Shown one piece after another: positions 26,601 through 38,955 of a stretch of 64,000 bases of DNA. This DNA is from Erythrophleum ivorense (lineage: Eukaryota; Streptophyta; Magnoliopsida; Fabales; Fabaceae), in NCBI GenBank assembly GCA_026724425.1, contig JAIUCV010000276.1:496001-560000 (forward strand). Direction: 5' to 3'. Each line of letters opens with the position of its first letter. Position 1 is the stretch's first letter. The position numbers and the translations under genes were made by a program. The notes under the pieces were generated by a model. The model saw nothing but the letters and a program-made list of their open reading frames with translations. It had not been told where the DNA came from and did no database searches.

Positions 26601-26912
26601 TTTTAATTATTTTAGGGGTTCTTATAGTTTTTGGAACCTTTGAACATTCTAAAAAACTTAATTTTTTCATTTAAAGATCCTTCATTTGACTTTTCTAAAA
26701 ATTATCCATAATTACAAAAATGCCATTAACCTCCGTAGTTTTTTGTTTGGCCATTTTGGCTCTGATTTTAGACTAACCTTATATTCTAATATACATTTTA
26801 AGATATTTTAATTAACATCCTAATCCCATTCAAATTTAATTTACCTTGCTTTAAGGTATTCATGTACTAGTTTATCGAGTTCAATTTAGTTTCTAAATTA
26901 TTGGCTATTACA
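23637..26912 (-). mobile_element. Complete solo LTR, 3276 bases, TSD AGTAA
   Basis: On the minus strand it begins TGTAATAGCC at 26912 and ends CTATGGTATTACA at 23637, so the ends are inverted (TGTAATA / TATTACA). AGTAA flanks it on both sides (23632-23636 and 26913-26917). It is colinear with copies 1 and 2 at the window start and carries the 33-base array at 24871-25055. It has no interior and no coding sequence. Confidence 0.87.
24871..25055 (-). repeat. ~33-base tandem array in solo LTR
   Basis: About six units with plus-strand cores such as GGGACTTTTGACTTAGTC, homologous to the array at 2618-2803 in reverse. Confidence 0.75.
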
Positions 26913-28599
26913 AGTAACCACCTAAGCACGACTCCTCAGACATAAACCATCTCCTCATAATAACAACAAAGACTTTATAGAGCAACCTCAGTTAACTCAA
27001 AGGATTAAGAGACCCCAAATAACTCCATAAGCAAACAAATTAAAAGAAAAATAAAAAGACCATACCAAATTCACACTCTGCTACATTTGAGGAAGAGCCA
27101 CGAGAATGCTTGGAGATGATTTACCTGACACTAGTGACCATTACTTTACTTTGTCTAAGATCCTCATTATTAAAGTACTGACAAACCTCAATTAGTAGAC
27201 AATACCCAAAACTTTTTAATTTCTTTTGAAAAATGAGTGACTATGAAAGAATTCTAAGGCACCAGATCTTCCTCAGTGATTGTAGATCTTGTAGAATGGC
27301 CAAGAGTATATAGCGACAAAACAAACTTGAAAAGGAAGCCATATTTGGGGGCAATAGCAAAGAAGAATAAAAATGAGCAAATCCTTTTCACTAATGGGAG
27401 AGTAGATATAGTAAAGATGTTGTGACCTTCTAAAATATGAATTTCAAAAACCAAAATTCTAAAGCTGAAGTCTAAGTACTCACTTCTTTTAAGCGTGCTC
27501 AACCTATACTTGGCTTGTAAACTTGGGATCAAGTAGCCTCATAGGTCCAAAACTCTAAAGCTCACAACTAGGGGCAACCCCATGTAAACCTGATGAAGGC
27601 CAACAACAACTAACACTAGCACAAAATCCCTAGTTATGAAAGGAAACTAATATGAGAAATGCCTTATTCATCACCATGCTAAAAGTATCACTTTATATTG
27701 TAGGCTATAGATCACCTTTTTTTCCTTAGTTCATAATGGAAAGAACTAGCATCACCAATACTCTAAGCAATAAATCATTTTTATATTAAACTAAGCTATC
27801 CTTTTTTTTTTTTTCCATCTCCTCAACACTAACAAATTTCATGATAATTTTTTAATAAAGCAATTATAAATTATAAAATAGTTCAAATTATACTAATCTT
27901 GAGTAAATTACATTAATAAACCTTGAGGTTTAATTAAATTACATTTGATTCCTTTTCAGTCTCAAAATATCAATTAGGGTAGCTCTTCTAACATTTGATG
28001 TATATTGAAAAAACCTCTTATATTTACTTTTTGAACAAAATACATTACCTCTATAAATGAAATTACTTAGTTTCTTTGATTATTATATAAAAAATCAAAA
28101 TTTCATTTTAGAGTTTGACATTACAATTATATGCCCCTTTGACTAAAAGTAACATCTATCATACAAGTTAAAAACAACTCAAACAATGATGAAAATACCA
28201 ATGATTTGGAAAATAAGAAAAAAGAATAAGGTTTTCGTATTTTGGAAGCAGTGCATTTTGTGCATATCCTAAGCTTAGGAAAATATAATAATTTTTTTAA
28301 AAAATATAAATCAAAATGCCAGAACAGTTAAATAATACTTTTAAAGGAAAAAAAAATATTGAATGCAATTTAGTATAATTTATTCAAATCTTTTTGTTGT
28401 CATAGATAGATGATCCATGTACGAAGCAATGAGTTCTCTTTCTCTATTTTAGAAATAATATTATGGATCCAACTTTTGATCATTTTTTATATTTTGAAAT
28501 TCATATATAATTAATAAAAAATGTTTTATACAAATATGAAAACCAATAATAAACTCTTTTTTTAAAGATAACAAAAGAAAATGTAAAAGAATAAAAAAG
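26913..28599. other. Upstream intergenic DNA, no gene recognised
   Basis: No supported exon. An open minus frame at 27254-27532 has no recognisable domain. Poly-T and AT-rich tracts dominate 27800-28400. Confidence 0.4.
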
Positions 28600-28809
28600 G
28601 ATAGTGGGGCGAAATAAAGGCTGTGATATCGATGCGATGCATTTTCGACTTGTGATTGGCTCGCTTGGTACGTTATTGTACGGATGAAATGACATGTTGC
28701 TAACGTCCTACTATTCTCCCAATTCTTAACTACGCTGCTGCGTGTCCCCACTGTGCCCCTAAAGCTGAGTCTGAGAAGAAAAAGATATTATTAATTAATG
28801 TTGCATCAA
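28600..28809 (+). promoter_or_regulatory. Probable promoter region of the MADS-box gene
   Basis: Base composition changes here to a more balanced stretch (28620-28770, for example 'gctgctgcgtgtccccac') directly upstream of the pyrimidine-rich leader. No strong TATA box or CArG box was identified. The call rests on position and composition only. Confidence 0.4.
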
Positions 28810-29400
28810 AGCTTTCTCTCTCTTTCTGGAATCTACAGTACAGTCTTTGCTTTCCCTCTTTTGGATCCTTCTATTTTTCTTCAGTTTCTTTTTCTTCCCT
28901 TACTTTTTCCATATACGCACTACTCTTTATTCTCTGAACTCTAGAGGTAGGCTTTGGGTCTTTGCCAACTAGGTATAGCTTTTGCTTCCTTCGGACAACC
29001 CCTTAAATTGTTTCATGGTTTCTGAGAGAAATAATACTTAAATTAAAACTGCTTTGTAGCTGGTAAGAGTCAACAATCTAGAAATTCTACCTCTAGGATT
29101 TGAATTTAATTTGCTGCCACCTGAACATGACGTGCAATTGGGTCTCTTTCCCTTGAAAGCTATCTTGACTCAGAAGGGATTTATTCTGCTTTTTAAGTTC
29201 CACTTGACCTTCTTCACATTTGCAGAATTTATATTTATATTGGGTTTTAGGTTTTAACCGTTACCCCTTTGATTTGCCGAAATTGCTTCATATTGGCCTC
29301 TTATTTCCTTCTATCGCTGCAGGAAGGCATTTCCTAATTTAGATTTTGGCATATGTCGTTGTTGTTTGTGGGTACTGGTGATTGCCCGGGAGCCATAAAG
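28810..29400 (+). other. MADS gene 5' leader with probable UTR intron
   Basis: 28810-28946 is a CT-rich leader typical of plant 5' UTRs. A donor at 28947 (CTAGAG|GTAGGC; alternative CTAG|GTATAG at 28973) and an acceptor ending at 29322 (TTCTATCGCTGCAG) would remove a 376-base intron, leaving 29323-29400 as leader exon 2. A 5' UTR intron is known in SOC1 genes. An ATG at 29353 is in frame with the main start, with no stop between them. Confidence 0.55.
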
Positions 29401-29582
29401 ATGGTGAGAGGAAAGACACAGATGAAGCGCATAGAGAACGCTGCAAGCAGGCAAGTGACCTTCGCAAAGAGGCGTAATGGGCTTTCAAAGAAGGCTTTTG
29501 AGCTCTCAGTTCTTTGTGATGCTGAGGTTGCTCTCATCATCTTCTCTTCTAGAGGCAAGCTTTATGAATTTGCAAGCTCCAG
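29401..29582 (+). CDS. SOC1-like: SOC1-like MIKC MADS-box factor, first coding exon
   Basis: Encodes the complete MADS domain of a plant MIKC-type transcription factor, a nuclear dimeric protein that binds CArG boxes. The SOC1 (TM3) clade integrates flowering signals. The exon starts MVRGKTQMKRIENAASRQ, contains KRRNG, KKAFELSVLCDAEVALIIFS and RGKLYEFASS, and ends after 60 codons plus two bases at the donor CCAG|GTATC. This is the standard first-exon length. The ATG at 29401 has a strong context (AAGATGG); an in-frame ATG at 29353 would add 16 residues in a poor context. Residue 29 is Ser where the family nearly always has a hydrophobic residue (NGLLKKA), and residue 50 is Ser where many SOC1 proteins have Pro. 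No I, K or C domain exons were found downstream, so the gene is partial here or an orphan exon. Family placement is firm; SOC1 against AGL14/AGL19 is less certain. Confidence 0.9.
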
Positions 29583-32500
29583 GTATCTATGCACTTCACT
29601 ATTACTTTAATTTTTTACAATCACAAATTGATTGTTTGTATAATTGTATCTGTATCTTCCAATTTCACTATTCCTTCTTTTCTTACAAAACGCTCCTTTA
29701 ATTTGTAGTAAATTTCATGCAAGATTATGTATAGTTTGAAATAGTTAAGATTTTCATGATACCCACAAAGCATATCCCGAAAATTTCCATTTATAGAGTG
29801 GGTAGGTAAACTTTATCACAGAAGTTGGTTGGTGGATAACTGGATCTAGAGTTAACCGCAGAAGTAGGATCGTAGATATAGAGTTAAGCAGCTCAGCACA
29901 CAAATTATGGAAAAATAGGAGTTTATATTCTAGTCTGTCAGTACTTGGTTATGAAAGTTAGTTAATTAATTAACGTCCCCCTTTAGTATACTTAACTAGG
30001 TACATACATCACTTGTTTTAACTAGCACAGAGGGGGATGCAAATTCTGATTCATTTGTATGACTATGTTGTAACTTTAATAGCAATTTAGGATACGGCTT
30101 TTGGGTTTTAATTCGACTACTGCACCATTTGTTTACAACTTCACAGTTCTTACATGAATAAGTTTACCTTAACCCAGAGCCCCACTTCCCAGATCACTTA
30201 GCAAAAAGGGTATGTCACCCAAAACTGACATAAAATAGATTGATCATATGCCTTCTGTAATATCTACTAATTAGTGAAAAAATACTATCTTTTGGTCTAA
30301 GAAGTAAGGAGTCAGACTTTGTTATCAACAGCAGCTAAGCATTATCTCCTAAGAAAGCGAGTAGAACTAGAGAGCCAAGAGGAACCAAAAACAAAAAAAT
30401 AAAAATAAAACACTATGAGCAAGGAACTTATGACGTTCCAGGAAATTACGTGCAATGAGTACACGTACTTATCTCTTTCTAAAGCTGTGGAATTTCATTT
30501 CAAAGCCATTGACTTCTAATTTCCTTAATTTTTCTATTAAAGCCATTGCATGTAAGGTAGGGTAAGATGTTAGTCTCTTGAGCACCTAGTAATTAACTTT
30601 TTTTCTTGGGTTATATGTAGACTATTTTTAGTAATAGTTTATTGTATTCTACGATACAATCTACTTAATAAAGTAATTGAAATTACTCATAAGACTGATT
30701 TGGAGAAAGAGTTTGTAAAAAAGGAAAGAACTTAACTCTTCAAACAAAAAAGAGGAGAAATTAAAGAGGTAAAAATACAGGATAATATAAAATGTAAAAC
30801 ACACACAACTCTCACCAATTTATAGGGATGAGAAATTAGTTATAGCCTTCTATAAAATCATTTCTCTTTTGCAATAGAAACCTTATATTACTTTCAAAAT
30901 CTTTTACCCTTTGGACCATAAAGATTTCCAGAATCATTAAGTCATGAAAATTTTATCTCATATAATCATATTATCTCTTTTACATTAAATTAGCTTCGGA
31001 TAACACAAAAAGAATTGGTTAGTAAATTAACGCCAAAGCTTCATAATGTGCACTTCATGATCATATTTGATGATTTTATTTAATTTTTACTTTTCCTTAA
31101 TTACACATGTTTTGGGACTTTTTTTTTTATTCTTAAATAATAACCGTATTGCCTTTACAATTGCTGTCATTATTTTTCTATGTGATATTAATGACCAGAA
31201 CTTGAATTCTTCCTCACTTTTAGGTGATAAGTTTTTTTTAATACATAAGATATGGTATTCTTAGTTTTTTATTTTTATTTTTTGAGGGCGTTTAATAGAA
31301 TTTAACTTCTAATACCATAAACTGTTTTAGAGGTGAGGAGCTATTCAAAAAGTTAGGACAGTCGTGAACTGTTTGTTTGCAAAGAGGTGTATGATGTATC
31401 TTAATGATATGATTCTTTCGGCCTTGTGTTATTATTGCGTTCCTGGTCTTTTTTTTTTTTTTAGGCCAGTGTTTTCAGGTTCCTTGAAAGGTTAAGAAGA
31501 GAATTTTCGTATATATACACCAATGTTGTGACTTGTAGCCCCCCTTTGGCTTACAATGGTTAAGATTTTAAAACTTCTTTTGTGCATGATTTAGACTCAA
31601 AAAGGGGGAAAAACAGGCAAGTCAAATTTCATTAGTTTAACCACTGAATTTTGCAATATGTATCGTAATGCATTTTGCTTTTATTGATTCATATCACTAG
31701 TGAATAAAAAACCTTTTGGTCTTCCCGCTAGTTACAAAAGAGAAAGAAAATATCAAATATAAAATAAAAGTGTATAAAAGGCTTGTTTCCAAAGATAGTT
31801 TTTCAACATATATAAAAACTAGGGACAAATATTTAACAGATTATTGACCAAAAACATACTTCTTTCGAAAAAAAAAAAAAAGTTCGTGAGTGTGCTACTG
31901 CTAGAATTCCTAAAATATCCACTTAATTACTTTTCTTTTCCTGGCATTTCCTGTGGCACTTTCCTTGTGCAGAGCTACACATAAAATATCCACTACCTGT
32001 GGCTCTCTTGGACATTACTCATTTCCTAATTCATATCTCACAAATATTCTCAGCTTCAGTTCCTAATTTACAGGATAGTAGTCAACCAGTATTGTCCGTC
32101 TCCTTCTAAACTTTAACCAAATTTTCCACAATAAGGGGGTAGGCTCTTTGTTTTTTGGGTGTTGGTGATTTCATTGTTGTCAAAGCTAGAATGTAATTTT
32201 AGGATTACCTCGCATCTGAGACCGCCCTTTTAGAATTAAGAATCTTATGGGGTAATATACACATATCCGCACAATTAACATGTTCTTGTAGTTAACAATA
32301 ATGCTAATAATTTTATTATTATACATTATTTTCATTGTCTGATGTATATTCTGTTGTTCATATCACTTGCATATATGTTTTGCATGGCAATCACATGGTT
32401 GTTTAAATGTGGATTAAGAAGGAAAAATCTTCCCCGCAAATCCTATATGCTGAAGTTTATATCCCTTATACTTGACCATCCACACAAGTGGGAGCATAAC

Positions 32501-32730
32501 AAACCCAAACACCTAGTGTTTGGGCTTGACTTAATTTTAAAATGAAATTTCTCTGGCTTAACTTGAACATTTAAAGGAAAATTGTAATGAAGATGAAAGA
32601 AAGAGAACTTGATAAGCTGTAGCTTATAATTTTAATTAGGTGTGTATGTATATACATATCACATAGATTACAAATCCTAAGATACCCTTAGAACAGTACT
32701 CGTTCTTATGTTAAAGCATAACTTCTCATG
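29583..32730 (+). other. Presumed large first intron of the MADS gene
   Basis: Begins with a good donor (GTATCTATG). The sequence is AT-rich with T runs (31450-31463) and shows no second exon: I looked for a short I-domain exon starting in the SMQDTIERY style and did not find one. 'catgcaagattatgtatag' near 29717 starts like such an exon but stops at once and lacks flanking splice sites. SOC1-type genes often have a long intron at this position. Confidence 0.45.
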
Positions 32731-33096
32731 TTAGAGCATAAATATGTTAATCATGTCAAGCTTATTACAAATATAATCAATCTTGCTCCAATAAAAAAAA
32801 TTAATAAGGATATCATCTACAAGAGCTATATCCATACTTGTGTAGACTAGGGCATATATTAAGCTTACCATTGCTAAAGCACAAGGAGCATTTTTCATCT
32901 CTTTTCTTTTAAAATCATTTCTAGGGCATTGAAACAAATTAAATTTGTCATGTTTCACAATAGACAACATACTAAATGAATAATCTTTCATATGAAATCT
33001 TTCAAAAATCTTATTAATGTTGGTTTCTTGCAACAATCCCAAGACACCTTGAGATTTGTTTCTATGAATCTTTACAATATAAGATACCTTACTCAT
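32731..33096 (-). pseudogene. copia RT C-terminus / RNase H junction
   Basis: The longest open piece of this element (121 codons). It reads KVSYIVKIHRNKSQGVLGL, then ERFHMKDYS and NLFQCPRND, and ends in a decayed MVSLIYALVYTSMDIA, matching the plant copia GEVSYVLGIKIHRDRSQGML ... GSLMYAQVCTRPDIA block. Just upstream the polymerase motif is damaged (a reading of DNILLAS near 33160 instead of DDILLAS). Confidence 0.8.
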
Positions 33097-33239
33097 ATCT
33101 TTCTGTCAAAGTTCTTGAACATAAATTGTTTCACATTATGTAATAACCCTAAGTTGCTAGATGCAAGCAAAATATTATCCAACCACAAGACTTAAAAGAT
33201 GATTTTGCTCTCACTAATCTTACAGTATATACATCGATC

Positions 33240-34140
33240 TATAATGTTCTCAACAAAACTAAAAGATGTGATTACATCATGAAATATCACGTACCACTCT
33301 TGTGAAGCTTGTTTAAGTTTATAAATAGACTTGTTAAGTTTGAAAACTTAATTTTCATAGGCATTTAAGATAAACCCTTTAAGTTATTTTATGTACACCT
33401 CTTTCTCAAGATCACCATTAAAAAAAGTTGGTTTTCACATCCATTTGATATAATTCTAATTCAAAATAGACAACCAATGCCATAATGATATGGAAAGAAT
33501 CTTTCTTAGACATAAGAGAGAATGTCTCTCTATAGTCTGTTCCTTCCTTTTATGTGAAACTCTTGACAAGTAATCTTGCGATATAGTGCTTAATATTATC
33601 AAATGAATCTTTCTTAATCTTATAGTCCCAATTACTATCAATGGCTTTGGCTCTCCTAAATAATTCTACTAGGTCCCATACATATATAAAGTTGTGCTAA
33701 GTGCTTCTCTAGGAACATATTTCCAATCTATCTATATTTCAAAAGGTGTTTTAGTAACATTTTTTATTGGAACTCTATTTAAAATATATTCAGTTGTTTT
33801 AAGTGTTTCTCTCCACAAAGATGTAGAGATTTTGGAGTTGCTTAGCATAATACACCAATATTTCTTGTTCCATTATTCATGTCTAGAGAGCCAGGCATGG
33901 TATATTGTGCTAATATACCATGTTCATTAGCAAACTTTGCAAATGGGCCAAGGGCTTATCAATTATCTATGTACTTACCAAAATATTTACCTCTTCTATC
34001 TAACTCCACAAATTTTATCTATAACTAGACTCTTTCATCCTTTACTCTACTGAATTTAAAGGCATCAATTGCCTTACTTTTATTATAAAATAGATAGATG
34101 TGCATAAATTGTGAGTAATCACCAATGAAGAAGATACAAT
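33240..34140 (-). pseudogene. copia integrase C-terminus and RT, broken
   Basis: Contains the integrase core and C-terminal motifs (QYTMPGSLDMN, NRVPIKN, TKTPFEI) and RT palm residues (LNKSIYKLKQASQEWY). The order on the minus strand is as expected for copia pol. Several stops and frame shifts separate the blocks. Confidence 0.75.
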
Positions 34141-34859
34141 ATTTTTGACCATGGGAAGTCATATCAATGCAACAAATATTAATCTACATTAGTGCTAATT
34201 TATAACTTCTCTTTGTACCCTTATGTGACAAATTGGTTTGTTTATCCTTTATACAATCCGCACATGAATCAAAATCAACAAAGTCTAAAGATTCAAGAAC
34301 TCCATCCTTTACTAACCTTTGATTCTCTCAATGAAGATGTGTCCCTATCTCCTATGCCACAAAGGGAGGATTTCTCACTCATAACACAACGTTTTATACC
34401 AGTATTACTATGTACAACAATTTAAGAACTTCTTTATTTGTATGGATTCTATACAAAATACCCTGCAAAGTAATTTTTCCAACAAGAACATGATTTTTCA
34501 TTTCACTAAAAGTAGGTCCATTTATGTTCAATGACAATCCTAATGGAATAATTCTAGAAATAGACATTAAATTCCTAGAATAGCTTCAAACATAACAGGT
34601 TTATTGTAAGTTCATTATAAAGCCAATAATTAAAATAAGCCTATAACTTCATATAGCTTTCACTTGCAAACCAATCTGGTTTCCAAGAAGGACCCTTTGT
34701 TCATTTGGACTTTGTTTCCTTTGGTTGAGAAAACTTTGCATAGTATTAACAATATGGATTGTAGATTCATAATCAATCTACCATGTGTCATGAGATATTT
34801 CAACCTATTAGATTCCAAACACACAAGATATATGAGGTTACCTTTCTTTTACAGCTAGG

Positions 34860-35300
34860 TCTTGCATCTGGGACAATTTTTCCTTATATGTCCTTTCTTT
34901 TTGTAGAAAAAGCAATAGGCTACATCCTTGTCCTTTTTAGTGACATGAGCCATGCCTTTGTTCTTTCCTTTTCTCCTTCCTCTGTAGCCTCACTTCTCGG
35001 TCTATGTTACCATATGAGCCTCACAAGACACCTTACCCACCTTTAGTTTTAGCCTCTTTTCCTCTTGAAAAAACATGGCCAATAATTTATTTATTAACCA
35101 CTCCTCTTTATGTGTGTTATAAGAGATTTTACAAGGCCCATAATAGGAGGCAATGAGTCAAGGATCAATTGCATCAATAATAAATTAAATATCTCTATCT
35201 CCAGGGACTTGAGTTGGCAGCTATGTCCTACATTTGCATTATGTGCTTGCACACACCCTTAGTTTTAGTGAGTTTCATAGAAGACAATTAGGTCGTTGGA
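34860..35300 (-). pseudogene. copia gag with zinc knuckle, broken
   Basis: Reads YYGPCKISYNTHKEEWLINK, then RRKGKNKGMAHVTKKDK, and the knuckle YCFFYKKKGHIRKNCPRC, in which the second cysteine of CX2C is tyrosine. Matches gag of common plant copia elements. Confidence 0.7.
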
Positions 35301-37420
35301 GTATTTGTAAGCGACTTGTTAAAATACTCAAATAAAAAGAGATGAAAATGTTGTCAAATTAAAATTTAAACCATTAATCAAGCTTACAAAAAAAGGCATT
35401 CAATCACTATATACACATAGTATCCTTTACCAATGTAAGTCATACATAAATATGAATTATGCATTACTAAATTTTGCTTGTAGGCAAAGAGTTTAGCATA
35501 TTATCAATTTATATATTACTTTTATGATAAAACTACAGGGCATTTATGCTTCTTAATGCTTGTGTGCTGCTTATGAAGCACAAAGCAATTTCTATTTCAT
35601 CCAAACCAAATATACAAATATAACTATCTCCTTGTGGGCAAAGACATATCATACATTGATATCCAATTACAATTAATGTCTCTAATTCCATTTGTGATGT
35701 CTATGTTTGTAAAAACAAACCAAGAATACAAATTATCAAGAAAGTAAGAATGTTGTGGCTACTCCTTAAAGAAATATGTTAATCAAAAGATATCTTCCTA
35801 TGTACATTTGTTCATATATATGCACTAAGTAATAGCACTACAAAATTTTCAGAAGGATAGCTATATGATTAACTTAATCAATTTCTTAGAAATAATTGGT
35901 CAAAAGATAATGGAGATCTTATCAAGTGTAGAATGTGGAAAGTATGTGAATACATGAATTGCTTTTTGCAAAGCACCTTTAATGATCCCCTTTCCATAAA
36001 CTCTGATAACATGGCATATAACATACATATATTAGCACCAAAAATGTGAAAATTAAACCCTGTTCCAGCAACAAAAAATGTTCCCAGAAGGATAAATATC
36101 TGAAACCAGCTAATAAAAGTACATGAAAAAAAATCATTTCCTAAAAAATGGGTGGTGCTTTAGACATTTGGCATTACGGTACCTGTGCAGCCATAAAGAT
36201 TTTCAAGACTTAGTATCTAAAATATGCTAGCAGCCCAAGTTCCCTTACTTACTAGTATATCAAACATTTTAACAAATAGTTAGTGTGCAAACTAAACAAA
36301 ACAAAAGGAAAGATAATAAAGACTTAAGACCTAGATAGAAAAGAGTCAAAAGTTGAGAATAAATTAACATCAGATTTGTACAGCTTATGTAGTGCTCAAT
36401 ACCACATCCTTATTTATTATAGTTAGTGAATTCCTAATGTAATCAGTCCATGAATTATGCAACTACACTATCCAAATCCTAATCGTACCTAAGCACCCTC
36501 AATCAAGTGTACTTGAGTTCAATTGTTCATAAGATGCATTACCAAATAATGAATTTAGAATAATTGCAATGATTAGACTCAGAATCAAATGAATTCACAT
36601 ACAACTATCCTAAGCTAGATTTGATCACATGCTGAATTAGTCGCACAATAAAATGGTATATATTCATCATTTAACATCCTAACATAATCACTCCGAATTA
36701 GACGCAATTTCATCAAGACTTAACTGCATCATTATCCATGACACTAAATAAAGAATACAATCTAAAGACTCTGAATTAGCACAATCAAATTATCATCATC
36801 AACATAGAATCGTGAATAACAATGCAAAGGCTTTATCCAAATATATACACAAATTGTAAGTAAGAAATAATGGTATATCATCATAGTGATCTAAATCATA
36901 CAAATTCAATATAATCATCCATCCCTAAATTAAGTAAAAAGTTCTCAAAATATAAATGGAAAATAAAAACTATGAGGATAAGTGAGAAATGTTGCTTAGG
37001 GTTGAGCAGCAAACTATAGAAATATCCTAGATTTGATGTGAAGTATTGATCCTTTAGAAGTTCCTCACTATCTAAGGTGTCCTAACACTTTGGATTGCCT
37101 CTTCTACTTCATAAGTGTCGTCACTACGGTTTTATAATACTAGGCTAGGCAATTAAAAGCAAAAAGAAAAAAAAAGGACCAAGCTTTAAATATGTTAATT
37201 CTCTAACTATTTTGTTCAAAATATTTTAACATCTTGTAGGAAATTAACTTAAGGAAAATGGAATATAGTATGGTGAGTTAGATATTTAAAGTTCATTTTA
37301 AAATTTAAATATTAGTAATTGATGGTTGAGTATACATGTAGAAGCCCATTATGTCCTGATTCATAGTGATGTATAACATTCCCAACCTTTTACCCTAATT
37401 CATAGTGATGTCTAGGGTCA
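35301..37420. other. No gene seen between two copia remnants
   Basis: AT-rich DNA. No MADS exon, pol motif or repeat boundary could be supported. The style of 36400-36900 resembles other non-coding repeat DNA in the window (compare 43000-43350), without a clear alignment. Confidence 0.4.
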
Positions 37421-37853
37421 CTCTATGATTCCTACTATATTGGTACTAGATGGTTTACATTCTAATTAATGAATATACTAGGCCCACCTAGCAGTATCTC
37501 ATAAAAGAAAAAAAGTGAAGTGCCTCATATCATCTAAAACTTTGGTTTATATTCAATTCCAAGCTAAAATCAAAGTTTTTAAAACTGATAATGGCAAAGA
37601 ATATGTCTACTTCAACCTTAAAACCTTCTTTGACGACCGTGGCATCATTCACCAAACCTCTTGTGTTAATGCTCATCAATAAAATGAGATAGTTAAAGAA
37701 AAAAAAACATCATTTGTTAGAGGTTACTTATGGCTTGTTAAACACCGCCAAATATTCCTAAACATTTTGGGGGGAAGCTGTTCTTACTACCACTTAGTTG
37801 ATCAATAAGATTGCAAAGTCTTAAACTTCTAAACACCTTATCAAGCATTCCTT

Positions 37854-38105
37854 TTGATCTATCCTACCACACATCTCTTGTCATCTTTACCTCTTAAGAT
37901 CTTTGGGTGTACCATGATTGTTCATAATACTCAAGGTGGTATTCTCAATCATAATGTTCATAAATGTATCTTTCTTGGCTATTCCTTTACTAAGAAAGGG
38001 TACAAATGTTTCTCTTCCACTATCAATCAATATTCTGTTGGCCTTGACGTCACCTTTGTTGAACATCAGCTCTATCATCCCACAAACTTCAATCAGAGGG
38101 GGTAG
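37854..38105 (+). pseudogene. copia integrase C-terminal fragment
   Basis: Open for 83 codons with IFGCTMIVHNTQGG, KCIFLGYSFTKKGYKCF and GLDVTFVEHQLYH. These correspond to the conserved plant copia block FGCVCFVHN ... KCIFLGYSPTQKGYKCY ... SMDVTFFE. The next codon block is stopped, so it cannot continue into RT. Confidence 0.8.
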
Positions 38106-38691
38106 AGTGCTTAATAAATGGAGTTTGTCCAATAATGGCCATAACGATGATAGCCAATGTACCAATGAGACTACTCCTATCATTCCTAAGGCTGATTCTG
38201 ACCAAAAGATCCTTAACAATGATCTTAAGACTGATAACCCAAATGCCATTGAGATTAAGGAACCTATTGAGACAATCATTGAACAACCATACATACCTCT
38301 AAAGCATGCTCAAGAGTCCTGCCCTTCAATAGGGTTTATTACAAATGTTTCTACTTTTTGATAGCTTGGATTTGTCAATTACCCTAAGGAAAGACGTTAA
38401 GAGTTGTACTTAACATCCTATTACTAGGTTTGTTAGCTATGGAAAGGTTTCACCATAGTACAAAGCCTTTGTGACTTAAGTTTCCTTAGAGAAAATTCCT
38501 TAGAATATCTAGCAAGCTATACGCATCCCTAGGTGGAAACAAGTCATTAAAGAAGAAATGATGGCCTTAGGAAAAAAAGTGGGACTTAGCAAATCATTGG
38601 CCTTCTTAAAGGAAAGAGACTAGTTGGTTGTAATTGAGTATTCACCATAAAATATAACCCTAGTGGAAGCATAAGTTGTCATAATACAAGA

Positions 38692-38955
38692 TTGATGGCA
38701 AAAGAGTTTACACAAACTTTTGATATAGATTACCAAGAGACCTTTACTCCAATAGCCAAGTTCTATGCCATTAAGCTACTTCTCTTCTTAGCTACAAATA
38801 TCAATTGGCATCTCCATCAATTAGACATGCAAAATTCCTTTTTAATTGGAGATCTTGAGGAAGATGTCTTTATTGATATATCTTTAGCCATAAACTTCAC
38901 TAACTACAAGAATAAAGTTTGCAAATTGAACAAGTCTCCATACAATCTTAAATAG
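38692..38955 (+). pseudogene. copia reverse transcriptase fragment
   Basis: Reads AKEFTQTFDIDYQETFTPIA, then LHQLDMQNSFLIGDLEEDVF and VCKLNKSPYNLK, the finger and palm blocks of copia RT (AKGFTQTYGIDYQETFAPVA, LYQLDVKNAFLHGDL, VCKLKKSLYGLK). It ends in a stop where the KQSPRAW motif would follow. Confidence 0.85.

Larger units (their letters stand above)
32731..35300 (-). mobile_element. Minus-strand Ty1/copia remnant, gag to RT
   Basis: Read right to left it carries gag (QHIM-like and YGPCKISYNTHKEEW near 35110), a knuckle CFFYKKKGHIRKNC near 34900, integrase (GDYSQFMHIYLFYNKSKAID near 34100; ILAQYTMPGSLDMN near 33905; NRVPIKNVTKTPFEI near 33750), then reverse transcriptase (VFKLNKSIYKLKQASQEWY near 33320) ending in an open segment at 32731-33096. 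Stops and shifts are frequent. It lies antisense to the MADS exon and would be inside its intron if the gene continues. Confidence 0.85.

Noticed and set aside
28461..28751. Two overlapping minus-strand frames upstream of the MADS gene
   Set aside because: They overlap in different frames, have no domain and lie in the probable promoter.
29477..29701. Second plus-strand frame overlapping the MADS exon
   Set aside because: It is the shifted frame of the MADS exon running into the intron.
29716..29745. 'catgcaagattatgtatag' as a MADS second exon
   Set aside because: It starts like the I-domain exon but meets a stop within six codons and lacks an acceptor.
37887..38294. Long minus-strand frame of 135 codons
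   Set aside because: It lies antisense to clear copia integrase on the plus strand and has no domain of its own.
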